Part shown: positions 15,112 through 21,854 of the stretch, piece by piece
Position numbering within the stretch: position 1 is the stretch's first letter
Layout of the letters: every line of letters begins with the position of its first letter
Assembly (NCBI GenBank): GCA_021846605.1
Contig: JAJZWQ010000037.1
Coordinates: 1 to 21,854 of the forward strand
Length of the DNA stretch: 21,854 nucleotides
Source of the DNA: Bacillota bacterium
GTDB taxonomy: Bacteria > Bacillota_E > RBS10-35 > JAJYVN01
Reading direction: 5' to 3'
Position numbers and translations under genes: made by a program
The notes under the pieces: model-generated
What the model saw: only the letters and a program-made list of their open reading frames with translations
What the model was told of the DNA's origin: nothing
Database searches by the model: none

Positions 15112-15984
15112 TCAACGCTCGAGCTCAGACACCCATCCGCGCACGATCTCCAGTTTGCGCGGTAGTGCTTCTTCGGGCTCGGCGATCTCCGGCTCCCAGT
15201 ACTTCTCCCACTCCAGGGTGATCCAGCCCCCATACCCGGCCGCCTGCAGGAGGAGCAGGCATTGCCGCAGCGGCACCTCACCTTCGCCGTCGATGGCGGC
15301 CCGCCAGCGCCCGTCCGGCCCGCGCCGGGCGTCCTTGAAATGCACATGCCGGACGCGGGCGCCGATCAGGTCCCAGACCTCCTGGGGCGCCTCGCCCATG
15401 CGTGTGGGGTGGAGCACGTCCCACAGGGCGCCCAGGTGCGGGTCGGGCAGCCGGTCGAGGACGGCCGCCATCCGGTGCGCCGAGGAGAGCCCGTCGTGCG
15501 TCTCCAGCACGATGTCGACGCCAAGGGCCTGGGCGTGGGGCAGAACCCGCTCCAGCGCGGCGACGATCCACCCCACCACCGTGTCCTCCCCCCATTCCTG
15601 GGGGAACCCGCCACCGTAACTGCGCCCGGAGTCCTGGACCAGGCCCCGCGGCGCGGCGTTGCCCCCGCCGTACGCGCGCACCAGCGGGGCACCGATCTCA
15701 GCCGCCAGCTGCAGCATGCCCCGCAGGTCCGCCTCCTGCGCGGCGCGCACCTCCGGGTCCGGGGAGGAGAACTGCGAACTGGCGCCCAGGGCGACGATGG
15801 GCAGGTTGTGGGTCACAGACAGGCGGCGGAGTTCCTGGCGGTTGCCCTGATCCAGCATGGGCGAAAGCAGCGCGCCGTCCAGGCAACGCAACTCAATGCC
15901 GTCATACCCCATTTCGGCGGCAGCGGCGAACGCGCGCGACGCGTCCCATGCCGGACATCCCAAGGTGGTCATCGCCAGGCGCAC
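15112..15984 (-). CDS. Sugar phosphate isomerase/epimerase (second TIM-barrel paralogue)
   Basis: A 290-aa xylose-isomerase-like TIM-barrel protein, smaller and clearly divergent from the one at 3418. The metal ligand pattern is present: E161 with H163 (LETHDG), D189 with H192 (WDVLHP), H215 (HVHFKD) and E258 (ITLEWE). The N-terminus MTTLGCPAWD and GYDGIELR fit inositol-catabolism/hydroxypyruvate-isomerase-like members. The start is GTG 15984, with GGAGGAG 7 nt upstream; an in-frame ATG four codons later is less well placed. It is the first gene of a two-gene minus-strand operon with the M50 protease and is divergent from the DUF421 gene. The substrate is not identifiable. Confidence 0.88.
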   Translation of the reverse strand: MRLAMTTLGCPAWDASRAFAAAAEMGYDGIELRCLDGALLSPMLDQGNRQELRRLSVTHNLPIVALGASSQFSSPDPEVRAAQEADLRGMLQLAAEIGAPLVRAYGGGNAAPRGLVQDSGRSYGGGFPQEWGEDTVVGWIVAALERVLPHAQALGVDIVLETHDGLSSAHRMAAVLDRLPDPHLGALWDVLHPTRMGEAPQEVWDLIGARVRHVHFKDARRGPDGRWRAAIDGEGEVPLRQCLLLLQAAGYGGWITLEWEKYWEPEIAEPEEALPRKLEIVRGWVSELER

Positions 15985-16073
15985 ACGGCATCTCCTCCGT
16001 CCGCTCCGCCTCGGGACCGTACGCCCGCAGCCGGTGCATGGCGCGGGCGCCCTGCGGCACACTGAGCCCAGCC

Positions 16074-16631
16074 ATGCAGGGACTGGATGCGATGCTACAC
16101 CTGGGGGTCTCGCCGTTTGCCCTGGTCGCCCGGACCGCCGGGGCCTATGCGGCCATGCTCTTCGGCTTCCGCATCTTTGGCAAGCGGGAACTCGGCCAGG
16201 TCACCGTCTTCGACGTCGCGGTGATCCTGCTCATCGCCAACGGGGTGCAGAACGCGATGGTCGGTCCGGATACCTCGCTGACCGGTGGCCTGATCGTCGC
16301 CGGCGCGCTCCTCCTGATGAACTTTACCGTCGCCCGCCTGCGCATCGACGACCGGATCTTCCGCAAGCTGGTCGAGGGCAAGCCGGACGTGCTCATCTCC
16401 GACGGGCGCTGGCACAATGACATCTTACGCCGCGAGGGCTTGGACCACGGCGAGGTCGAGGCGGCGATGCGCTCCAACGGCGTCCTCGACGTGGATAAGG
16501 TGCGACTGGCGGTGCTGGAGGCCAACGGCAATATCAGTGTAGTTTCCAGAGACACCCCGACGGTGAACGTCCAGTGCCCGCGAAAGCGCCGGTCCAAGGC
16601 CAGCCGCCGCTCGCCCAGTCGCGGCGCGTAG
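16074..16631 (+). CDS. DUF421 (YetF-like) membrane protein
   Basis: A 185-aa protein of the DUF421/YetF family: three N-terminal helices (about 14-33, 44-61 and 67-85) followed by a soluble alpha/beta domain. The signature FGKRELGQVTVFDVAVILLI (35-54) is present, as are KPDVLISDGRW and the C-terminal VRLAVLEANGNISV. The tail is basic. Related Bacillus proteins are linked to the spore or cell envelope; a precise function is not established. ATG 16074 and ATG 16092 are both possible starts, and neither has a strong ribosome site. It ends 9 nt before the end of the convergent CDF gene. Confidence 0.82.
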   Translation: MQGLDAMLHLGVSPFALVARTAGAYAAMLFGFRIFGKRELGQVTVFDVAVILLIANGVQNAMVGPDTSLTGGLIVAGALLLMNFTVARLRIDDRIFRKLVEGKPDVLISDGRWHNDILRREGLDHGEVEAAMRSNGVLDVDKVRLAVLEANGNISVVSRDTPTVNVQCPRKRRSKASRRSPSRGA

Positions 16632-16640
16632 CCCCCGCGA

Positions 16641-17591
16641 TTAGCGGCCATCATTGCAGTCCGGGCAGTCCCCCTGGGGACAGTCTCCGCCCTCCGCGCC
16701 GCTCTCCAGCTGGAGCGTGCTATGGGCAATGCCGAACCGGCGTTGCAACTCGACGCCCACCCGGCGCAAAAGGCCCTCCGTCTCAGACAGCCGGACGTCG
16801 CCGACCACGAGGTGGCCACTGAGCGCCAGCCGCCGCCCGTCCAGGCTCCAAACATGCAGGTGGTGCACCGAGCGTACCGCCGGATCCTCGGCGATGGCCG
16901 CGGCGACGGCGGCCGGTTCGATCCCGGGCGGGGTCCCCTCCATCAGGACGTTGGTCGTCCGACGCACCAGCCCCACGGCGCCCCAGGCGATCAGGAGGGC
17001 GATCCCAATGCTGGTGACCGGATCCCAAAACAGGCGATGGGTGATAGCGATCAGCAGGCTGGCGACCACGACGCCGGCCGATGCCGCGGCGTCGCCCATC
17101 ACGTGCAGCCAGGCACCCCGCACGTTGAGGTCGTCATGGCCGTGGCCTGTGTGCGCTCCAAGCCGCAGGCCGATATACAGGTTTCCCGCCAGCGCAGCCG
17201 CCGCCACGACCGCCATGATCCAGGGCGTGACCGGACCCGGCTGTCGCAGCCGGCCGACCGCGTCCACCAGGACGGCCGCGGCGACGACCAGCAGAAGTGC
17301 CGCATTGGCGAGGGCCGCGAGGATGCCGGCCCGGTGGAAACCATAGGAGTTTCGTGGCGTGGGGCCGCGCTGGGCGAGGCGGGCCGCCCAGGCGGCAAGC
17401 GCCAGGGACAGGACATCGGTCAACATGTGCCCAGCGTCGCTGAACAGGGCAAGGCTGTGGGAGAGGAAGCCACCGGCGATCTCCACCGCAAGGATCCCGC
17501 CCGCCGTCCACAGGGCGCTACCCCAGACGCCCGCGTGCCCGCTGGCCGCGTGCGCGTGTTCGTGGTCGTGCCGATGTGAAGCCGCCGCCAC
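16641..17591 (-). CDS. Cation diffusion facilitator, zinc-type (CzcD/ZitB-like)
   Basis: A 316-aa metal:proton antiporter that exports Zn2+ and similar ions. It has a His-rich N-terminus (HRHDHEHAH, 6-14) and six predicted helices. The metal site comes from HxxxD in helix 2 (H55, D59 in SDAGHMLTD) and HxxxD in helix 5 (H163, D167 in HVMGD); this pattern is typical of zinc rather than manganese or iron transporters. The cytoplasmic C-terminal domain has VHHLHVWSLDG and HSTLQLE. An unusual tail carries three cysteines (C304, C309, C312). The GTG start at 17591 follows GGGGGGATC by about 4 nt. It lies 95 nt downstream of the aldolase gene with a palindrome in between, so it may have its own promoter. 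Confidence 0.93.
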   Translation of the reverse strand: MAAASHRHDHEHAHAASGHAGVWGSALWTAGGILAVEIAGGFLSHSLALFSDAGHMLTDVLSLALAAWAARLAQRGPTPRNSYGFHRAGILAALANAALLLVVAAAVLVDAVGRLRQPGPVTPWIMAVVAAAALAGNLYIGLRLGAHTGHGHDDLNVRGAWLHVMGDAAASAGVVVASLLIAITHRLFWDPVTSIGIALLIAWGAVGLVRRTTNVLMEGTPPGIEPAAVAAAIAEDPAVRSVHHLHVWSLDGRRLALSGHLVVGDVRLSETEGLLRRVGVELQRRFGIAHSTLQLESGAEGGDCPQGDCPDCNDGR

Positions 17592-17610
17592 AAGATCCCC
17601 CCCGTCGGCA

Positions 17611-17626
17611 AGGGCGCCGGCGCCCT
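17611..17626. promoter_or_regulatory. 16-bp perfect palindrome upstream of the CDF gene
   Basis: AGGGCGCCGGCGCCCT is a perfect palindrome lying 20 nt before the CDF start codon (minus strand) in the 95-nt gap after the aldolase. It could be an operator for a metal-responsive repressor or a short attenuator hairpin. No ArsR/Zur-type consensus is recognised. Confidence 0.35.
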
Positions 17627-17686
17627 CAGGTTATGGCGCGTGGACGACGTTGCCCCCCAAGGCTCAGGATAGCATGCACCGCCGGG

Positions 17687-18544
17687 CTAGGCCCGGCCGG
17701 CGCTGCCGAACTGGCGGATCCGCTCTGCGGAGGCGGCGGAAAGCGCCGCCTCCGCCCGCAGGAGCGCCGCCTGGGGGTCGTCCTGCGGCGCGAACTCCTC
17801 CAGCGCGGCCCGCAGGACGCCGGCGAACAGCCGGCGCAACTCGGTGTCCAGGTTGATCTTGCAGATGCCGGCGGTGATCGCCGCCTGCATCTGCGCGGCA
17901 TCCAAGCCGGAGCCGCCGTGCAGCACCAGCGGGCGTTGCACCGCGCGGGCGATGGCAGCGATCAGGTCGATGCGCAGCCGCGGCGGATCGGCCGCGCCCA
18001 GGCCATGGACCGAGCCGACGGCGGGCGCCAGTGTGTCACAGGCGGTCTCAGCCACGAACCGCTGGCAGCCCTCCGGCGTCGCCAGGCGCGCTTCGGCCTC
18101 GTCGACGCTGAGGTCGTCCTCGACCCCGCCGACCTGCCCGACCTCCGCCTCCACCGGCACCTCGACCGCGTGGCACGTCCGGACAACCTCCTGGGTGCGG
18201 CGCACGTTCTCGCTGAAGGGGAGGTCCGACCCGTCATACATGACCGAGGTGCAGCCGGCGCGCAGGCCCTGCAGCACGGCCGTCAGGTCCTGGGCGTGGT
18301 CCAGGTGGAGGGCGGCGGGCACGGGGCTGCGGGCCGCCCGCTGCCGTACCCAGGCGCAGGCCGCCTCCACGCCGCTCTGGCGCACCGTGCGCCGGCCCAC
18401 CTGGAGCAGGAGGGGGGAGCGCAGGCGCTCGGCCGCAGCAAAGACCGCGTCGACCATTTCCGGGGTGTGGACGCTGAACGCCGGGACCCCGTACTTGCCG
18501 CGTCGTGCGGGTTCCAGGACATCCAGGCCAAAGACCAGTGGCAT
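17687..18544 (-). CDS. fba: Class II ketose-bisphosphate aldolase
   Basis: A 285-aa zinc aldolase that splits fructose-1,6-bisphosphate (or tagatose-1,6-bisphosphate) into DHAP and glyceraldehyde-3-phosphate. The catalytic D82 and Zn ligand H83 are in LHLDHAQD, and the other ligands are H180 (GSVHGLG) and H209 (LVLHGGSGL). The phosphate-binding segments SVMYDGSDLPFSEN, AEVGQVGG and KINLDTE are conserved. The length and GQVGG form fit the Gat/Kba and short Fba group, so FBP versus TBP specificity is open. ATG 18544 has AGGGGAG about 9 nt upstream, whereas the TTG three codons earlier would touch that site. It follows the phosphofructokinase gene by 27 nt, which supports a glycolytic role. Confidence 0.92.
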   Translation of the reverse strand: MPLVFGLDVLEPARRGKYGVPAFSVHTPEMVDAVFAAAERLRSPLLLQVGRRTVRQSGVEAACAWVRQRAARSPVPAALHLDHAQDLTAVLQGLRAGCTSVMYDGSDLPFSENVRRTQEVVRTCHAVEVPVEAEVGQVGGVEDDLSVDEAEARLATPEGCQRFVAETACDTLAPAVGSVHGLGAADPPRLRIDLIAAIARAVQRPLVLHGGSGLDAAQMQAAITAGICKINLDTELRRLFAGVLRAALEEFAPQDDPQAALLRAEAALSAASAERIRQFGSAGRA

Positions 18545-18571
18545 CGGCCGCAACTCCCCTGCGGGCCGTTG

Positions 18572-19693
18572 TCAGATCAGGCGGGCCGGCGGCCAAGCGG
18601 AGGGCGCCTCCACCAGCGGCGCCAGCCACCGGATGAACCCCTGCCCCAGGTCGCGCATTTCCGCGGGCAGGCGGCGCTCCCTGCCCGCGACGGCTTCCAG
18701 AGGGACGCGCGCCACGCCCCGTCCAGCGGGGGCAAGCCCGACCATGCATCCGCCCTCGCCCCCCACAAGCGCCTGGGCGGCCCGCGCGCCCAGGAGTTGG
18801 GCCTCCTGCCGGTCGCGCGCCGTCTGGGCCAGGCGCAGGCAGCGCGGCAGGAACCCCAGGCTCTCCGCGCGCGAGCGCAGCCCCAGGCGGGCGCGCAACA
18901 CCGCGGACAACTGCTGGGCGGCACCGCTGAAGACGACGGTCCGTCCGGACGGATCCAGGACGTGCTGCCCGAGGGCGCGCCCCTGGGCGTTGACAACTCC
19001 TTCGGCCACGACCACGAGGACCGGCCCCCGGGTACGGCGGAGGCCGACCGCATGCACGAAGGCGGCGATGTCGACGGGAACCTCCGGGATGAGCACGAAG
19101 TGCGGGGCGTCCTCGGGATGGCGGCGCGCCAGCACGGCCGCGCCGGCCAGCCAGCCGGCGCGCCTGCCCATCACCTCGATCAGGCGCACATCCTCGAAGC
19201 CGGCCATCGCATCCAGGTCGTCGGCCATGTCGCGCACCGCGGCCGCGACGAACGAGGCGGCGCTGGGATATCCCGGGGTGTGGTCGGTGCCCTCCAGGTC
19301 GTTGTCGATGGTCTTGGGGACGCCCACGACGGACAGGTGCGTCCCCAGGGCCCTGGACGTGGCCAAAAGCGCCGCCCCCAGGGCCATGGTGCCGTTGCCG
19401 CCAAACAGCAGGCAGCCCCCGAAGCCTTCCGCGTCCAAGCGCCGGACCACCGGGGCAAGCTGGTCGGCGTCCAGGCCGCCTCTGCCGGCTCCCAGGGCCG
19501 CCCCAGGCGCAAAGGGAAGCCAGGCGGGCACCGGTCCGGCCAGGGGCAGGTATGGTCCGCTGGCGAGCCCGCGGGCGCCGTCCCGGGCGCCCATGGTTTC
19601 ACAGCCGGCCGCGCGCAGGATCCCCAGGGCGCCCGCCAATGAGGCGTTGAGCACCGTGGTCGGACCGCCTGACTGCACCAGCAGGACGCGCAC
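18572..19693 (-). CDS. 6-phosphofructokinase (ATP or PPi dependent, donor unclear)
   Basis: A 373-aa phosphofructokinase that phosphorylates fructose-6-phosphate to the 1,6-bisphosphate. Motifs: QSGGPTTVLNASLAG near the N-terminus (phosphate-binding loop), FGGNGT (97-102), GVPKTIDNDLEGTDHT (124-139, catalytic D130) and EVMGRRAGWLAG (163-174). Lys127 in PKTIDND is the residue typical of PPi-dependent enzymes, while Gly101 in GGNGT is the ATP-type residue, and the usual Asp of GGDG is Asn100. The phosphoryl donor therefore cannot be assigned. GTG 19693 has GGAGGG about 7 nt upstream. It is first in a minus-strand unit with the class II aldolase and is divergent from the GNAT gene. Confidence 0.9.
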   Translation of the reverse strand: MRVLLVQSGGPTTVLNASLAGALGILRAAGCETMGARDGARGLASGPYLPLAGPVPAWLPFAPGAALGAGRGGLDADQLAPVVRRLDAEGFGGCLLFGGNGTMALGAALLATSRALGTHLSVVGVPKTIDNDLEGTDHTPGYPSAASFVAAAVRDMADDLDAMAGFEDVRLIEVMGRRAGWLAGAAVLARRHPEDAPHFVLIPEVPVDIAAFVHAVGLRRTRGPVLVVVAEGVVNAQGRALGQHVLDPSGRTVVFSGAAQQLSAVLRARLGLRSRAESLGFLPRCLRLAQTARDRQEAQLLGARAAQALVGGEGGCMVGLAPAGRGVARVPLEAVAGRERRLPAEMRDLGQGFIRWLAPLVEAPSAWPPARLI

Positions 19694-19789
19694 GCGGCAT
19701 CCCTCCGGGCCGAGCAATTCGGGGCAATCTGGGGTGCCCCTGGCCAGGAACGGTGATTCGGCCGGCCAATCTCCCAGGTGAAACGGGGG

Positions 19790-20845
19790 ATGGACGTGGC
19801 GGATGCGGTGACGGGGTTGGATGGCCCGCGGGGGTGCCGTCCGGGGGAACTGGCGGGCGTGGTGGACCTGGCCGATGCGGTCTTCTTTCACTCCGACCGG
19901 CGCATGCAAGCGGAGTATCCTACGCTCTTCAATGAGGACAATCGGGAGTGGCTTCGCGCTTTCTGGGATGGCGGCAAGGCCGTCGCCCACCTGGGGATTT
20001 GGCGTGGGCGGGTGCACGCCGGCCCCCACGTGCTAGAGGTGGCGCACATTGGCGCGGTCTGCACACTGCCGGAATATCGCGGGCGCGGGCTGGCAACGTC
20101 CCTGCTGCTGGACGCGCTCGTGCGGCTGCGCGCCGCTGGGACGGCCCTGGTGCTGATCTCCGGCAAGCGGCCGCTGTACCAGCGCGTCGGAGCGCGGCCG
20201 TTCGGGGTGCTCCTGCGGTACCGCGTGGACGCGGCGGCTTTAGACCGCCTACCCCTGCCGGCGGTTGCGGTGGGGCAGGCGGCGGCAGTTGACCAGCTGA
20301 TGCCACTCCATGCGGCCGAGCGCCACCGCTACGAGCGCACGCCCGCGGATTGGCGGCTCTTGCTGCCCGGCAAAGGCTACCTACCCCCGGCGCGCGGGCA
20401 CGGGGCCATGGTCGCCACGGACCGGGGCGAGCCGGTGGCCTATCTCCTGCTGGCAGCTCCGCGCACACAGGACGATGGCACGGTGGTCCTGCCCGTGCAC
20501 GAATACGCCGGCGACCGCGAGGCCGTCCTGGTTGCCGTTGGAGCGGCGCTGGCGGCGGCCGGGGCCACCCTCGCGGAGATGCAGGTGCAACCGGCGGACG
20601 TCGACCTGCGCCGCCTGCTTGAGGCGGCGGACCTGGCGGCGACTCCGGCGCAGCAGCAGGGGACCGCGCGCATCCTGAACCCGGCCGCTTTCCCGCCGCT
20701 CAACCCCTGGGAGCCCGCCCCAACGCTGCCGGCCTTGCCGTATGGCGATCCGGTCGAGGCGGAGGCGGCGGCGTCCCTGACCGAGCGCCTGCTTGGACCC
20801 GGGGGTATGGAACTGCCCCGGAGCGATGGTCTCAATTACATCTGA
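19790..20845 (+). CDS. GNAT-family N-acetyltransferase (Eis-like two-domain architecture)
   Basis: A 351-aa protein. The N-terminal GNAT domain has the acetyl-CoA loop in AHIGAVCTLPEYRGRGLATSL (about 85-105, RGRGLA as the pyrophosphate-binding turn) followed by LISGKRPLYQRVGARPFG. The second half (about 150-350) resembles the extra domains of Eis-type enzymes, containing HRYERTPADWR and LLLAAPR segments. The acceptor is unknown. I prefer ATG 19790 with AGGTG about 10 nt upstream; GTG 19778 in the same frame lacks a ribosome site. It is divergent from the phosphofructokinase gene across 96 nt. Confidence 0.82.
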   Translation: MDVADAVTGLDGPRGCRPGELAGVVDLADAVFFHSDRRMQAEYPTLFNEDNREWLRAFWDGGKAVAHLGIWRGRVHAGPHVLEVAHIGAVCTLPEYRGRGLATSLLLDALVRLRAAGTALVLISGKRPLYQRVGARPFGVLLRYRVDAAALDRLPLPAVAVGQAAAVDQLMPLHAAERHRYERTPADWRLLLPGKGYLPPARGHGAMVATDRGEPVAYLLLAAPRTQDDGTVVLPVHEYAGDREAVLVAVGAALAAAGATLAEMQVQPADVDLRRLLEAADLAATPAQQQGTARILNPAAFPPLNPWEPAPTLPALPYGDPVEAEAAASLTERLLGPGGMELPRSDGLNYI

Positions 20846-20856
20846 GGAACGTCCGA

Positions 20857-20875
20857 CCGGGCCCCGGAGGGCCGG
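20857..20875 (+). terminator. Short hairpin between GNAT and Gfo/Idh genes
   Basis: CCGG-G-CCC (20857-20864) can pair with GGGCCGG (20869-20875) around a CGGA loop: 7 base pairs with one bulged G. No U-tract follows. It may weakly separate the two genes, or be incidental in such GC-rich DNA. Confidence 0.25.
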
Positions 20876-20939
20876 CCTGCGCCACGCCGAAGAGCGGTTG
20901 GCGCGGGATCCGTCGGGATGGCGAAAGGGGATCGGTGAC

Positions 20940-21854
20940 GTGGCGGACGAGTATCGGGTGGCAATCATCGGCTGTGGGGCGCGCGGCGCGGGCCGGACCG
21001 GCGCGGCCCGTGCCCACGACCACTGGCGCGCCTATGCGGCCACCGGGCGCTGCCGGTTGGTGGCCCTGGCCGACATCGTACCGGACAACATGACGGCGTT
21101 CGCCGAAGAGTACGGGGATCCGGCCGCCCCGCCGGCGTGCTATACGGACTACCGCGCGATGCTGGTGCAGGAGCGCCCGGACATCGTCTCGATCTGCACC
21201 TGGCCGGCGCTGCACGCGCCGATGGTCATCGCGGCCGCCCAGGCCGGTGTGCGGGCCGTGCACTGCGAAAAGCCTATGGCGCCCACCTGGGCCGAGGCCA
21301 AGGCCATGGCGGAGGCCGTGGCGGAGGCGGGCACCGAGTTGATTTTCACGCATCAGCGTCGGTTCGACACCCAGTTCCGCGTCGCCCGCCGTCTGCTCAG
21401 GGAAGGCGCCATCGGCCGGCTGGAACGCCTGGAGGGCGCGTGTCCCAACCTCTTCGACTGGGGCACGCACTGGTTTGACATGTTCCACTTCTACAACGAC
21501 GAGAGCCCTGCACGCTGGGTTCTCGGCCAGATCGACGCCGGTGCGGCCGCCAAGGCGTTCGGCGTGCCGATCGAGGAGCGGGGGCTGTCCTGGATGGGAT
21601 TTGCCAACGGCGTGCAGGGGGTGCTGTACACCGGTCCCGACCGGCCTTGGCCGGAGGCCAACCGCCTGGTGGGCACCGACGGGGTGATCGAGGTCCAGAT
21701 GCCGGTGGGGAACGGCCAGCAGGTGGCCGTGCGGGTGCGCGCGACAGGCGACGCCGACTGGCGCATCCCGGAGGTGTTCCCCTCGGACCATCCCGGACCG
21801 GCCGGTTCGGTCGGGGCGGCGACCGCAGACCTCCTGGGCTGCCTGGAGACCGGC
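20940..21854 (+). CDS. Gfo/Idh/MocA-family oxidoreductase (partial, 3' end missing)
   Basis: An open frame of 305 codons running off the window. The protein starts VADEYRVAIIGCGARGAGR (Rossmann nucleotide-binding loop, GCGARG at 11-16), then ALADIVPDN, SICTWPALHAPMV and the active-site lysine motif VHCEKPMAP (about 107-115). HQRRFDTQFRVARRLL and LERLEGACPNLFDWGTHWFD follow in the C-terminal domain; the DWGTHWFD segment supplies the Asp and His expected near the active site. The GTG start at 20940 has AAAGGGG about 9 nt upstream. It is a distant paralogue of the gene at 8725. It is probably co-transcribed with the GNAT gene. The substrate is unknown; a sugar or inositol derivative is expected. 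Confidence 0.9.
   Translation, partial: MADEYRVAIIGCGARGAGRTGAARAHDHWRAYAATGRCRLVALADIVPDNMTAFAEEYGDPAAPPACYTDYRAMLVQERPDIVSICTWPALHAPMVIAAAQAGVRAVHCEKPMAPTWAEAKAMAEAVAEAGTELIFTHQRRFDTQFRVARRLLREGAIGRLERLEGACPNLFDWGTHWFDMFHFYNDESPARWVLGQIDAGAAAKAFGVPIEERGLSWMGFANGVQGVLYTGPDRPWPEANRLVGTDGVIEVQMPVGNGQQVAVRVRATGDADWRIPEVFPSDHPGPAGSVGAATADLLGCLETG

Noticed and set aside
17682..17696. CCGGGC-TAG-GCCCGG hairpin at the aldolase stop codon
   Set aside because: The 6-bp stem with a 3-nt loop overlaps the stop codon and lacks a U-tract, so it is too weak to call a terminator.
17576..19781. Two plus-strand frames of 688 and 645 codons opposite aldolase and phosphofructokinase
   Set aside because: The minus strand carries both complete enzymes with catalytic residues; the plus-strand translations are repetitive and lack motifs.
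20832..21791. 319-codon minus-strand open frame at the right edge
   Set aside because: It is antisense to the Gfo/Idh/MocA gene at 20940, which has a Rossmann loop and EKP motif in one unbroken frame.

Overview
The window is about 21.9 kb of very GC-rich bacterial chromosome. Coding density is high, GTG starts are common (TTG also occurs), and many genes have strong GGAGG-type ribosome binding sites. The aa3-600-type quinol oxidase order II-I-III, the lipoprotein subunit II, MurQ/NamZ salvage genes, a DUF421 protein and several Gfo/Idh/MocA and xylose-isomerase-like genes fit a high-GC Bacillota-related lineage (Limnochordia, Symbiobacteriia or Sulfobacillia type) or a Chloroflexota-type heterotroph. 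The sequence alone does not settle which. I see no tRNA, rRNA, CRISPR array or prophage.

Layout. (1) 1-3086, minus: quinol oxidase operon, subunits II, I and the start of III (cut by the window edge). (2) 3418-8720, plus: a TIM-barrel sugar isomerase, a 12-bp hairpin, then a tight run of FemAB/FemX-like transferase, MurQ etherase, BadF-type (MurK-like) amino-sugar kinase and NamZ exo-muramidase. (3) 8725-9786, minus: Gfo/Idh/MocA dehydrogenase, converging on namZ with a 4-nt gap. (4) 9991-11094, plus: lipoprotein of unknown function, followed by a decayed membrane-protein gene that carries a TnpB (IS200/IS605 OrfB) remnant. (5) 11897-14089, plus: aspartase/fumarase-family lyase and a DoxX-family membrane protein, ended by a strong hairpin. 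(6) 14220-15984, minus: M50 site-2-type protease and a second sugar isomerase/epimerase. (7) 16074-16631, plus: DUF421 protein. (8) 16641-19693, minus: phosphofructokinase, class II aldolase, zinc-type CDF exporter. (9) 19790-21854, plus: GNAT acetyltransferase and a second Gfo/Idh/MocA dehydrogenase, cut by the window edge.

How the genes work together. The clearest functional unit is 5667-8720. NamZ would release MurNAc from peptidoglycan fragments, the kinase would make MurNAc-6-phosphate, and MurQ would convert it to GlcNAc-6-phosphate plus D-lactate. This is a PTS-independent MurNAc salvage route in one translationally coupled operon, with a cell-wall peptidyltransferase-like gene at its head. 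The pfk-aldolase pair forms a second coherent unit (hexose phosphate to triose phosphates). The quinol oxidase provides terminal respiration.

The most unusual spots are the interrupted gene at 11133-11590 with its TnpB fragment, the hybrid phosphoryl-donor motifs of the phosphofructokinase, and a NamZ that lacks a visible signal peptide. I did not find a convincing wholly new system.
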